A stretch of DNA of 34,488 bases from contig NZ_JAJOHW010000054.1 of the NCBI RefSeq assembly GCF_021129195.1, forward strand, positions 1 to 34,488, read 5' to 3'. This stretch comes from Chromobacterium aquaticum (GTDB lineage: Bacteria > Pseudomonadota > Gammaproteobacteria > Burkholderiales > Chromobacteriaceae). The position numbers were made by a program, and so were the translations under genes. Under the pieces are notes generated by a model. That model saw only the letters and a program-made list of their open reading frames with translations. It had not been told where the DNA came from and did no database searches. Below, piece after piece: positions 24,727 to 32,874 of the stretch (its first letter is position 1; the number at the start of each line of letters is the position of its first letter).

Positions 24727-24743
24727 TTCTATTCATAATAGAA
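24727..24743 (-). promoter_or_regulatory. AT-rich palindrome upstream of motA
   Basis: Perfect 7-bp arms TTCTATT (24727-24733) and AATAGAA (24737-24743) are separated by CAT. It lies 64-80 bp before the motA ATG and directly abuts the clpV terminator. It could be an operator in the motAB promoter region, or part of the terminator's T-rich tail. No consensus promoter boxes could be assigned confidently. Confidence 0.35.
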
Positions 24744-24773
24744 AAAGCGGATTGAATTGTATCAACCCGCTTT
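24742..24773 (-). terminator. rho-independent terminator after clpV
   Basis: Arms 24744-24755 and 24762-24773 pair in 11 Watson-Crick pairs plus one G-T, with a 6-nt loop. On the minus strand the stem is followed by a run of five T. It lies about 80 nt after the clpV stop and separates the T6SS operon from motAB. Confidence 0.8.
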
Positions 24774-24853
24774 CCCAGCTGCAAAAAACATGGAAGGTGA
24801 TATTCACCAGCGCTGAAAAATGACGTGGCCAAGCAAGGACCTTCGGTCCGCCT

Positions 24854-27472
24854 TCAAGACAATGCCATCTCCAGCTCACCGCCGCTCCCGGTCGCCAGCG
24901 TGATTCTCGCCGGCATCCCGCCGTGCTCCAGCCGCCATTGCAGACACTGCGCCGCCATCTCCGGCAACAACTGCTGCCGCACCAGATGGTCCAGGCCGCG
25001 CGCGCCGTTGTCGCGCCGACCGCAGGCGCAGGCCAACGCCCGCGCACAGTCCGCCCCCGCCTCCAGCACCATGCCTTGCGACGCCTTCAGATGCGCGGCC
25101 AACGCCGTCAGTTTCAATTGCGCGATTTCCGCCAGCGCGGACGCCGACAACAGCCCATAGGGCACCACCTGCATCCGCGCCAGCAGCGGCGCCTGAAAAT
25201 GGGCCAGCAATAATGACCGCAGCGCATCCAGCCACGCCTCTCGCTCCGGCTCCGCGTCCTGCTCCAGCAACAGCTCGCTGCCCAGATTCGACGTCAGCAG
25301 AAACAGCGTATTGCGAAAATCGATCTCACGACCCTCGCCATCCCGCATGAAGCCGCGGTCGAACGCCTGGTAAAACAGGTTCAGCACATCCCGGTGCGCC
25401 TTCTCCGCCTCGTCCAGCAGAATCACGCTATACGGCCGCCGCCGCACCGCCTCGGTCAGCACCCCGCCTTGGCCATAGCCGACATAACCCGGCGGCGAAC
25501 CTTTCAACTGCGACACCGTGTGCGCTTCCTGATATTCGGACAGATTGATGGTCAGCAGCGCCTGTTCGCCGCCAAACAATAAATCGGCCAGCGCCAGTCC
25601 GGTCTCGGTCTTACCCACGCCGGACGGTCCGGTCAGCAGAAACACCCCCAGCGGGCCGCGGCTGGGCTCCAGGCCGGACTTGGCCGCCAGCAAGGACTGT
25701 GCGATCTCAGCCACCGCGCCCTCCTGCCCGCGCACCCGTTCCCGCAAAGAAGCAGCCAGGCCCAGCAGGTTCGCCGCGTCGTCGGCCAGCAGCCTGCCCA
25801 CCGGCACCCCGGTCCAATCGGCGATCACTTCCGCCACCAAGGCCGCATCCACCTCCGCAACCGCCAAGCGGCGCTCCCCCTGCAGTGCCGCCAGCTCGGC
25901 GCGCGCCTGCGCCAGCCGCGCCGCGCCGCCCGGCTGTTCGCCCCGCTCCCGGCACTGCTGGCGCAAGGACTCCGCGCTCAGCCGTTCCTGTTGATAACGC
26001 CCTTGCAACACCTCGGCTTCAAGCCGCGTCTCGGCCAGCTCGGTGTCGACCGCCTGCAGGCGCGCCTCAAGCCGCGTGTCGCCGACGCCAAGCCTAGCCT
26101 CATCCAACAAGGCCTCCCTCTCGCTGTCCAGCGCCGACACCCGCGCCTGCACAAGCTGCAACTCCACCGCGCCGCCTTCCAGACTCAGCCGCGCTCGCGC
26201 CGCCGCGGTGTCGATCAAATCCACCGCCTTGTCCGGCAACTGCCGGCCGGCCAGATAGCGCCGCGACAAACTCACCGCCGCCGTGATCGCCTCATCGCGG
26301 ATCGCCACCCCGTGATGCTCGGCATAGCGCGACTTCAGGCCGCGCAACATCAGACAGGCGGCGGCATCGTCCGGCTCTTCCACCTTCACCATCTGGAACC
26401 GCCGCTCCAGCGCCGCGTCCTGCTCGAAATACTGCTTGTACTCCGACCAAGTGGTAGCGGCTATCGTCCGCAATTCGCCACGCGCCAGCGCCGGCTTCAG
26501 CAAATTCGCCGCGTCGCTGCCGCCGGCTGCATTACCCGCGCCCACCAGCACATGCGCCTCATCGATAAACAGCAGAATAGGCTGCTCGGACGTGCGCACC
26601 GCCTCGATCACCAGTTTCAGCCGCTGCTCGAACTCGCCTTTGACGCCCGCGCCCGCCTGCAATAGGCCAATGTCCAACGCCAGCAGCCGCACTTGGCGCA
26701 ATGCCTGCAGCACCTCGCCGGAAGCGATGGCCAAGGCCAGCCCCTCCGCCAGCGCCGTCTTGCCCACCCCAGGCTCGCCCACCAGGATGGGATTGTTCTT
26801 CCGACGGCGCAGCAGAACATCCACCATCTGCCGCATCTCCTTGTCGCGGCCCTGCAGCGGATCGATCAAGCCCTGACGTGCCTTGGCGGTCAAATCGCCG
26901 GCGAACCGGGTCAAGACCTCCGGCAACTCGCCAAGCGCCGTTTCCGCCTCCCGTCCAGCCTCCGCCGGCGAAGACAGCTCGTCCGGGCCGCTCCGCGCCT
27001 CGGATTCCGCCGACACCTGCTCCAGCCATGCCCAGCGCGCGCGAAGCTGCGCCGCGGACAGGCTGAACAAGGGCCAAGCCTGCCGACAAGACAAACGCTC
27101 CGGCGCCGCCAGCAAGGCCAGATACAAATGCGCCGAGCGTATCCGCAAGCCGCCAAAATCCAGCGAAGCGATCAGCCAGGCCGCCTGCAGCAGCTCCTGC
27201 AACCCGCGCGACAGCCCGGGCTTGCCGCGCATATTACGCGGCAAGCGCTCCAGCGCGGCCAGCAAGCCCTGCCACACCTCATCCACGTCGATCTCGTAAT
27301 GCCGCAGCAAGACGGCCAGATCGCCATCGCCCTGCTCCAGCAACTTGACCAGCCAGTGCTCAACCGTGATCTCCGCGTGCGCGCGCGTCTGGCACAAGCC
27401 GGCCGCCGCCTCCAGCGCATGGGCGCAGTGCTCGTTCAGCCTCCGCAGCAAATGAACAGAATCGAGAGTCAT
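24854..27472 (-). CDS. clpV: T6SS sheath-recycling AAA+ ATPase ClpV (TssH)
   Basis: An 872-residue ClpB-class unfoldase. An N-terminal Clp repeat domain (about 1-150) precedes the first AAA+ module with GEPGVGKTALAEG and LLFIDEAHVLVGAG, then a middle coiled-coil region (about 400-520). The second AAA+ module has GPSGVGKTETGLALADLLF and VILLDEAEKAH. Lack of a ClpB-type long M domain, and its place beside hcp and tssKL, identify the T6SS member. It disassembles the contracted TssBC sheath in the cytoplasm. The ATG at 27472 follows a terminator by about 15 nt, so expression should rely on read-through from hcp or on a promoter I did not find. The Shine-Dalgarno is weak (ACGGAC). Confidence 0.96.
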   Translation of the reverse strand: MTLDSVHLLRRLNEHCAHALEAAAGLCQTRAHAEITVEHWLVKLLEQGDGDLAVLLRHYEIDVDEVWQGLLAALERLPRNMRGKPGLSRGLQELLQAAWLIASLDFGGLRIRSAHLYLALLAAPERLSCRQAWPLFSLSAAQLRARWAWLEQVSAESEARSGPDELSSPAEAGREAETALGELPEVLTRFAGDLTAKARQGLIDPLQGRDKEMRQMVDVLLRRRKNNPILVGEPGVGKTALAEGLALAIASGEVLQALRQVRLLALDIGLLQAGAGVKGEFEQRLKLVIEAVRTSEQPILLFIDEAHVLVGAGNAAGGSDAANLLKPALARGELRTIAATTWSEYKQYFEQDAALERRFQMVKVEEPDDAAACLMLRGLKSRYAEHHGVAIRDEAITAAVSLSRRYLAGRQLPDKAVDLIDTAAARARLSLEGGAVELQLVQARVSALDSEREALLDEARLGVGDTRLEARLQAVDTELAETRLEAEVLQGRYQQERLSAESLRQQCRERGEQPGGAARLAQARAELAALQGERRLAVAEVDAALVAEVIADWTGVPVGRLLADDAANLLGLAASLRERVRGQEGAVAEIAQSLLAAKSGLEPSRGPLGVFLLTGPSGVGKTETGLALADLLFGGEQALLTINLSEYQEAHTVSQLKGSPPGYVGYGQGGVLTEAVRRRPYSVILLDEAEKAHRDVLNLFYQAFDRGFMRDGEGREIDFRNTLFLLTSNLGSELLLEQDAEPEREAWLDALRSLLLAHFQAPLLARMQVVPYGLLSASALAEIAQLKLTALAAHLKASQGMVLEAGADCARALACACGRRDNGARGLDHLVRQQLLPEMAAQCLQWRLEHGGMPARITLATGSGGELEMALS

Positions 27473-27486
27473 GTCCGTCTTTTCCC

Positions 27487-27519
27487 AAAAAAGCGCATGC
27501 CGGCCAAAATGGCCGGCAT
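27487..27519 (-). terminator. intrinsic terminator between hcp and clpV
   Basis: A perfect 10-bp stem (ATGCCGGCCA 27497-27506 with TGGCCGGCAT 27510-27519) and a 3-nt loop is followed on the minus strand by GCGC and six T. It lies about 93 nt after the hcp stop and ends 15 nt before the clpV start. It is expected to cut most transcripts after hcp. Confidence 0.85.
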
Positions 27520-27611
27520 CACAAAAGTGCCGTAAACCTCCTCCGTCAACCGCGAAACGCTAAGCCGGCCACGCGCCTAAACCAGCCCAGCGCTTGCCGC
27601 GCATGGCGGCG

Positions 27612-28097
27612 CTAACGGTTTTCAATCCAGCTGTCGGAGTGGATGATGTTGCCGTCCTTATAGGCCCAGGTAATCTTTTCGTAGCGCATTTCCACCTCTT
27701 CCAGATGGTTGTAACGCTCCCGATCCGGATCCTTGATGTTGTACATCTTGGGGGCCACCGACACGACCTTGACGTTGTCCAGCTTGATATTGAAATACTC
27801 CTGCTCGCTGCCGGCGTCATCGATCTGATACCACTTGAACTCCACCTCCTTCAGCGTCTGCCCGCTGGTCACCGCCTTGTACAAATACGGCGATGAAGCA
27901 TCAAACTCCTTGACCAGGGTCAGCGCCTCATGCACCCGGGTGCCAGTCAGCTTGCCGGTATTGCCATCGGTGGGAATGCGCACTGCATGATCGAACTCCA
28001 CCACCTCCACACTGTTCTCGCGACCTTGCACCGTTACCGACCCCTTGATATCGGCGCCGCCGTCATCCTTCAGCCACATATACGCGGGAATTGCCAT
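27612..28097 (-). CDS. hcp: T6SS inner-tube protein Hcp (TssD)
   Basis: A 161-residue protein, the usual Hcp length. It begins MAIPAYMWLKDDGG, then IKGSVTVQGRENSVEVVEFDH, and contains GTRVHEALTLVKEFDASSPYL and a C-terminal MRYEKITWAYKDGN, all classical Hcp family segments. Hcp hexamers stack to form the tube that is propelled by sheath contraction and carries effectors. ATG 28097 is used because GGGAG lies 8 nt before it; an in-frame ATG at 28112 has no such site. The gene is enclosed by terminators at 28141-28163 and 27487-27519 and has a perfect palindrome in its leader, so it is probably a separate transcript within the cluster. Confidence 0.97.
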   Translation of the reverse strand: MAIPAYMWLKDDGGADIKGSVTVQGRENSVEVVEFDHAVRIPTDGNTGKLTGTRVHEALTLVKEFDASSPYLYKAVTSGQTLKEVEFKWYQIDDAGSEQEYFNIKLDNVKVVSVAPKMYNIKDPDRERYNHLEEVEMRYEKITWAYKDGNIIHSDSWIENR

Positions 28098-28118
28098 CGC
28101 TCGTTCTCCCAATGAATC

Positions 28119-28136
28119 AACTTAATAATTTAAGTT
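28119..28136 (-). promoter_or_regulatory. perfect palindrome in the hcp leader
   Basis: Arms AACTTAA (28119-28125) and TTAAGTT (28130-28136) surround a 4-nt spacer. The palindrome lies 22 nt before the hcp ATG and directly after the tagL terminator. It may be a protein-binding operator or a 5' stem that stabilises hcp mRNA. It does not cover the ribosome binding site (28105-28110). Confidence 0.55.
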
Positions 28137-28140
28137 TCAC

Positions 28141-28163
28141 AAAAACCCCGGACTGCAACCGGG
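28141..28163 (-). terminator. short intrinsic terminator between tagL and hcp
   Basis: A 5-bp GC stem (CCCGG 28147-28151 with CCGGG 28159-28163, 7-nt loop) is followed on the minus strand by G and five T. It begins 22 nt after the tagL stop. The stem is short, so partial read-through into hcp is likely. Confidence 0.6.
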
Positions 28164-28184
28164 AAGCCTCCTCGCCCCCAACCC

Positions 28185-29843
28185 TTACTTCACGGGAGGG
28201 AATGGCAGCAAGGTAATCTCCACGCGCCGGTTCCTGGCCCGGCCCTCGGCATCGTCATTGCTCGCCAGCGGCCGAGTTGCGCCATAACCCTGGATCGCGA
28301 AGCGGCTCAGCGGCAATCCAGACACTTGCACCAGCCAATCGCGCACCGCGGCGGCGCGCTCCAGCGACAAGCGCTGATTCGCGTCAGCACGTCCCACGCT
28401 ATCGGTATGCCCGGCCACCAACACATTGCGGTCAGCGTGCTGGCGCAAGGCGGCCAGCACCGGCTCCAGAGAAGCCGCCGCGTCCGGGCGCAGCGCGGCC
28501 TTGCCGCTATCAAACAAGGACAAGCTGTCCAGCGACACCGAAACCGGCGCCGCCTGCGGAGGCCGATACTCTGCAATCAGCCTGGCGATGCGCTGATGCC
28601 AGGGCCGCGCCCGATAAAAACCGAAGCCCAAGCGCAGTGGCACGCCAAGATCGGCATGGCTCTGCAATTCGCGCGCATCCCTCTCCAGCACCAGCAAAGC
28701 CTGGCGGCGCTCCGCATCCCGCTCCGCGGGCAGCGATCGATAACGCGCGACATCGGCCGCCAGCCGTTCCAGCAATTGGCGATTGGACCAGGCCGAAGCG
28801 GCCAGCGCCGCCATCGCCGTCAAGCAGGCCAGCAGCCAAAGATTCAAGACCAGTTTCCAGCCGGCGGACAAACGCGGGCCGCGCTCCAGGCCAAATAGCC
28901 AACTGCCGGGCAGCCCACCCTCTTCCCCGCCGCCAGCGCTTAGCGGTCGTACCGCCAAGCCGCTCAAGGCCTGCCGGGCGCGCCCCCACGGCGACAGCGC
29001 AGCATCGCCGCCCTGCGCCGGCAGCAGGGCGATGCCTTGCAAGCCGGGGGCGGGCAACGGCGTGGCGCCTTGCAGCAAGGCAGGCAACGCCTGAGAAGCC
29101 AGCCAGCCCCCCACCGCGCCGGCGCGCTGCCGCAAATCGAAGCGAGCCCGTCCCTCTCCATCGCCCAAGCCCGACGCTTGCAACTCCAGTTGCTTGCGCC
29201 ACTCATCCAGCCGCTCGCGCCATTGGCGCAGGCTGGAACACGGCGCGCCTTTCAGCACTACGCCCAAGGTCCCATTGATGCCGGCGCAACGCCTCGGCGC
29301 GGGAAATCTCACCAATAAATACAGCGGCAAGCGACACCCCAAGCGCGCCTCCGCGTCGGCAATCGCCTGCCGCCAAGCTTGCAAACGGCCCAGCCAGGCC
29401 GATTCGCCACACTCGGCCGCCGCCTCCACCCGCAAGGCCAGCGCATTGGGCGGAACGCCCCGCCGCCAGGCCACCAGTTCGGACATCACCCGCTCCAGCA
29501 GCGCCGGCGTGGGCACCATCACCCGCAGCACGCCATCCTCCGCCGCCACGTAGGCGCCGCGCCGGCTTTCCAGCTCCACCACCGTGACACGATCGCCGCG
29601 CCAGCCCTGCGGCAGTTCCAGCAGGCCCGGCAACACCGGCTCCCGCTCCGTCTGCCCGCCACTGGACCGCCGCAGCCGCCATCCGATCCAGGCCAGCCAG
29701 ACAGCCACCGCAAGCAGCACCGCGCCCAGGCGCAGCCCTCCGCTCCAAGGCGTCATGAACGTCAGCCACCACGAAGCCGCCGCCAGCGACAAGCCCCACA
29801 AGCAGAAAGAATGCGCCCGCGTCCGCATCGCTCGCTCCCTCAT
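28185..29843 (-). CDS. tagL: T6SS peptidoglycan-anchoring protein TagL (three membrane helices plus OmpA domain)
   Basis: A 552-residue inner-membrane protein. Two N-terminal helices (near 14-32 and 37-55) are followed by a cytoplasmic region of about 260 residues. A third helix (KLVLNLWLLACLTAMAALAASAW, near 340) leads into a periplasmic coiled stretch and an OmpA-like peptidoglycan-binding domain at the C-terminus with VAGHTDSVGRADANQRLSLE, then RARNRRVEITL. This matches TagL of enteroaggregative E. coli Sci-1, which has the same topology and similar length and lies between tssL and hcp. It anchors the T6SS membrane complex to the cell wall. The layout also resembles a short TssM. The ATG at 29843 overlaps the tssL stop (ATGA). 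Confidence 0.85.
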   Translation of the reverse strand: MRERAMRTRAHSFCLWGLSLAAASWWLTFMTPWSGGLRLGAVLLAVAVWLAWIGWRLRRSSGGQTEREPVLPGLLELPQGWRGDRVTVVELESRRGAYVAAEDGVLRVMVPTPALLERVMSELVAWRRGVPPNALALRVEAAAECGESAWLGRLQAWRQAIADAEARLGCRLPLYLLVRFPAPRRCAGINGTLGVVLKGAPCSSLRQWRERLDEWRKQLELQASGLGDGEGRARFDLRQRAGAVGGWLASQALPALLQGATPLPAPGLQGIALLPAQGGDAALSPWGRARQALSGLAVRPLSAGGGEEGGLPGSWLFGLERGPRLSAGWKLVLNLWLLACLTAMAALAASAWSNRQLLERLAADVARYRSLPAERDAERRQALLVLERDARELQSHADLGVPLRLGFGFYRARPWHQRIARLIAEYRPPQAAPVSVSLDSLSLFDSGKAALRPDAAASLEPVLAALRQHADRNVLVAGHTDSVGRADANQRLSLERAAAVRDWLVQVSGLPLSRFAIQGYGATRPLASNDDAEGRARNRRVEITLLPFPPVK

Positions 29844-30502
29844 GCCAACGCCAGCGCCGCATCGGCGGCGCCCAGCCAACCATGCAAGACCGCATAGGCA
29901 AAGAACAAGGCCGCCAGGCCCGCCACCGCCGCCGCCAACGGCAAGGCCACGCGCCGCAGGTAGCGGGAAGCATTGCCGCGCATCAGCGCGACCTGGCCGT
30001 CAAACTCGCCCGCCGGCAATGGCGGTGGCGCCTCCAATCCCGCGCTCAAGCGCCCCAGCAAGGACTGGCAGGCGGCTTCGTCCTCGCCGCCGCGGAAACC
30101 CAGCGCCAGCGTCATCGCATAGCACCAGCTCAGCGCCGCGGGCGCGCCAGGCTGTGCCAAGTGCTCGCGCATCTGCTGCAGCAAAGCCTCGCCCGCCTGG
30201 TAACTATTGAAAAACCGCACCTGCAAGGGCTCCCGCGCCCATGCCGCGCGCTGGTCGCCCTGCAGCCGGCGCAGCGCCGCCTCGTCCAACAACGCGCATT
30301 GCGCGTAACTGACGCTGGCGATCAAAGCCTCGCCTGCGCCAGCCTGGCGCAGGTCTTCTCGCAACGTGTGCACCAGACCGGCCGCATGCTCGCGCCAGTC
30401 CTCCACATGCTCGGGCGCATCCTTGTCGGCCAGCATCGACGCTGTCAGCGCCGTGTCCCTAAGGCCTCGGGCCAAAATCTCCGGCGGAAATGGTTTGTTC
30501 AT
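29840..30502 (-). CDS. tssL: T6SS membrane-complex protein TssL (DotU/IcmH-like)
   Basis: A 220-residue protein with the DotU cytoplasmic hook domain (YAQCALLDEAALRRL, VRFFNSYQAGEALLQQ, CYAMTLALGFRGG) and one C-terminal membrane helix (LPLAAAVAGLAALFFAYAVLHGW). Only about a dozen residues remain for the periplasm, so there is no OmpA extension; TagL, encoded next, should provide the cell-wall contact. TssL links the baseplate (through TssK) to the TssJ-TssM channel. The start overlaps the tssK stop by 4 nt (ATGA) and the stop overlaps the tagL start, so tssK, tssL and tagL are translationally coupled. Confidence 0.95.
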   Translation of the reverse strand: MNKPFPPEILARGLRDTALTASMLADKDAPEHVEDWREHAAGLVHTLREDLRQAGAGEALIASVSYAQCALLDEAALRRLQGDQRAAWAREPLQVRFFNSYQAGEALLQQMREHLAQPGAPAALSWCYAMTLALGFRGGEDEAACQSLLGRLSAGLEAPPPLPAGEFDGQVALMRGNASRYLRRVALPLAAAVAGLAALFFAYAVLHGWLGAADAALALA

Positions 30503-31842
30503 GATTGCAGCACCACAAAGAGTTCAAGCGCCACGCCCGGCAAGGACGCGGGCACATAGCAGGAGCATGCCTGCACATCCAGCATGCGTTTGAATGCCGG
30601 ATGCGCAGCGTCCAAGACGAAGTACAGGTTTTCCATGCGTACCGGTAAAGCGGCCGGCAAACGTGCCGGCACGCTCAAGGGCACGCCGCTGGATGCCGTA
30701 CTGAGCAGGGCCTCCACCTCCTCCGGCGCGCCGATCTTGCACACGGCGGGAAAGCGCTCCAATAGCTGCGCCGGCGGCATATCCGCCCGTACCGACAGAT
30801 AAAAGCCGCCCTGCTCTGCCAGCCTGGAGTCCGCCAGCGTTCCATGCCACGTCGACGACGTGCCCTTGGCCAAGGGCACAAGCACCACCTGCGAGGGAAT
30901 CACCTGCTCCAGGCTCGTCCTGATCCGGTCTTCCAGCTGCAAAAAGCCGGGCCGGGCATCTTCATGCCTATAGGCCGGGATATCCGCCAGATCCTGCTGC
31001 AGCGAGAATGTGCTCAACATGCCGCACAGCTGCGCCAGCGCGCGGTGCAGGGCCTCCGGATGACTGGCCGGCGTCCCGCGCAAATGCGCCAGCACCGGCC
31101 AGGCGCTGTTCACGCAATGCAGGAACCAGAACAAGCCGGCGTCCGACACCGAAAAATCCACCATGCCGCGTCCACGCTCGCGCCGGCGCTCAGACAACTG
31201 GCGGCTGCGCGCCAGCAGCATCTCCTCGACCCGCCCGGCCAGGTCCAGCAAACCGGGGACACTATCTAGCCGCAGGGACGGCGGCCAGAACGCTTCGTCC
31301 CGCGTCCAGCGCCCCTGACCATCGCGGCTTAGGCGCAGCAATGGGCAGCAGACATAATCCGCCTGCTCCTCGAACTCCAGCAGCAGGCGCAAATTGCCGC
31401 GCTCCACGGCCAACTCCGCTGGCGGGCCATCATATAAATCGTTCACTTCCCGGTATTCGCAGCGCTGTCGTCGCGGCCGCGATGGCGTTTCGCTACTCCG
31501 TTCGCAATTGCCGCCGCCGGCATCCCACAACGGCAGGCCCAACGACACCATCAGGCTCTGCGTTTCCGCCGCTACCAGCAGCTCCCTGGCCGGCGGCAAT
31601 TGATCCACTTCGACACAATCGACAACAGCGCCATCCGGCAGGACCAGGCGTAAACGCTCCAGCTTCAGCTTGCCAAGGCTCAAGGCCGCCTCATCCCAAT
31701 CCACTTCCCAGCAGCCCCAAAAATAGGGCTGGGCCAAACGCCCAAACGAGGCTGCCAAATGAGAAAACCACAATGACTGCTGCTGAAAGTGCTGAGGAGA
31801 CAATAAAGCCCCCTCCAGCCACATCGGACGAAAAATCCTCAT
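30499..31842 (-). CDS. tssK: T6SS baseplate protein TssK
   Basis: A 447-residue protein, the family's usual length. It begins MRIFRPMWLEGALLSPQHFQQQ, the hallmark TssK N-terminus, and the C-terminal head domain contains the typical LPARMENLYF-like strand (ALPVRMENLYFVLD). TssK trimers join the baseplate to the membrane complex and bind TssL. ATG 31842 is used, with GAGG 8 nt upstream; a longer frame to 31890 precedes the conserved start and has no support. It is the first gene of the minus-strand T6SS half and faces the 509-bp divergent control region shared with tssB. Confidence 0.95.
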   Translation of the reverse strand: MRIFRPMWLEGALLSPQHFQQQSLWFSHLAASFGRLAQPYFWGCWEVDWDEAALSLGKLKLERLRLVLPDGAVVDCVEVDQLPPARELLVAAETQSLMVSLGLPLWDAGGGNCERSSETPSRPRRQRCEYREVNDLYDGPPAELAVERGNLRLLLEFEEQADYVCCPLLRLSRDGQGRWTRDEAFWPPSLRLDSVPGLLDLAGRVEEMLLARSRQLSERRRERGRGMVDFSVSDAGLFWFLHCVNSAWPVLAHLRGTPASHPEALHRALAQLCGMLSTFSLQQDLADIPAYRHEDARPGFLQLEDRIRTSLEQVIPSQVVLVPLAKGTSSTWHGTLADSRLAEQGGFYLSVRADMPPAQLLERFPAVCKIGAPEEVEALLSTASSGVPLSVPARLPAALPVRMENLYFVLDAAHPAFKRMLDVQACSCYVPASLPGVALELFVVLQS

Positions 31843-32351
31843 GGAGATAACCTCGTGAGCAAGCTCTAATTCAGGAGCGGCTGACACCAAGCGAAGCAGA
31901 GTCAGCGCAAGCTACCCAGCCTTAAAACCGTCCGACAAAACGCCAAAAAAAATAAAAACCCAATTCATTAATTAAACAAAAAAACAAATAGGAAAACATT
32001 AAAAAATAAAAATGACAAAAAAAATATACATGGCGCTTCACGGAAAAATCTCAAACATTCTAGGCCAAAAACAATATTTTATGTCAACAAAAAAACAATA
32101 TTGCATCAAACAACACAATATGGTTAACATTGAAAGCTAATTAAAAAATCGATCAACAGCGATAGATAAATTTAGGCAGAAAGAAAATACAGCAGCCACA
32201 TTGACCTAAAACCAGGAGAAAACAGTCACGCCGACATAGCCCATATCGCCGCCAGCAACGTGTGAAAACGCGGCAAACACGCAACCTCGCCCATTTATCC
32301 AGCAGGGAAAATGGGCGCGCTGCAATCTTGATCGCAACTGAGGAAAACACC
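31843..32351. promoter_or_regulatory. AT-rich divergent control region between tssK and tssB
   Basis: A 509-bp gap with no convincing gene, in sharp contrast to the GC-rich surroundings: 31930-32210 is dominated by A and T with many A-tracts. Three copies of ACAATAT begin at 32071, 32095 and 32115. A GGTTAAC palindrome core lies near 32122. Two GATC sites occur (near 32148 and 32330). Both halves of the T6SS cluster should be driven from here. I saw no clear sigma-54 (GG-N10-GC) site and no Fur box. The base composition fits H-NS-type silencing or bending. A 66-codon minus-strand frame inside (32153-32353) looks random. Confidence 0.7.
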
Positions 32352-32858
32352 ATGGCCGAAAGCTTTCAAAACGAAGTGCCCGCCGCGCGGGTCAACATCA
32401 AACTGGATCTGCATACCGGTGGAGCGCAGAAGAAAGTCGAACTCCCACTGAAACTGCTGGTGGCGGGGGACTACAGCCATGGCCAGGAACATCGGCCGCT
32501 GGCGGAACGGGAAAAGGTGTCGATCGACAAGAACAACTTCGACGCCGTGCTGGCCGAGCTCAAGCCTAGAGCCAAGCTGGTGGTGGAAAACACGTTGGCC
32601 GGCGACGGCTCTGAAATGGCGGTGGACCTGGATTTCAAGGCGATGAAGGACTTCCACCCGGAACAGGTAGCGGCGCAAATCCCGGAACTGCGCGCGCTGC
32701 TGGCAATGCGCAACCTGCTGCGCGACCTCAAGGCCAATCTGCTCGACAACGCCTCCTTCCGTCGCGAGCTGGAAAAAATCCTGCGCGACGACGCGCTGTC
32801 CGCCAATTTGCGCAGCGAACTGGAACGCATCATCCCGCTCAGCCAAGCCGCCCACTAA
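32352..32858 (+). CDS. tssB: T6SS sheath small subunit TssB
   Basis: A 168-residue protein with the TssB/VipA pattern: an N-terminal strand (ARVNIKLDLHTGGAQKKVELPLK), the segment LLVAGDYSHGQEHRPLAERE, then FDAVLAELKPRAKLVVENTL and FHPEQVAAQIPELRALLAMRNLLRDLK. A C-terminal helix with a basic/acidic repeat interlocks with TssC. Together with TssC it builds the contractile sheath. ATG 32352 is preceded by GAGGAAAACACC, a good ribosome binding site. tssC starts 16 nt downstream. Confidence 0.97.
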   Translation: MAESFQNEVPAARVNIKLDLHTGGAQKKVELPLKLLVAGDYSHGQEHRPLAEREKVSIDKNNFDAVLAELKPRAKLVVENTLAGDGSEMAVDLDFKAMKDFHPEQVAAQIPELRALLAMRNLLRDLKANLLDNASFRRELEKILRDDALSANLRSELERIIPLSQAAH

Positions 32859-32874
32859 GCCAGGAGTCCTCACC

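Noticed and set aside
24664-24740. Sigma-28 (FliA) promoter for motAB
   Set aside because: A TAAA is present but no GCCGATAA-like -10 stands at the right spacing.
31843-32351. Sigma-54 promoter or Fur box for the T6SS genes
   Set aside because: No GG-N10-GC element with flanking consensus and no 19-bp Fur-like palindrome was seen by eye.
32153-32353. A 66-codon minus-strand frame in the T6SS control region
   Set aside because: It is Cys/Arg/Phe-rich and random-looking with no ribosome binding site, and it covers the tssB leader.
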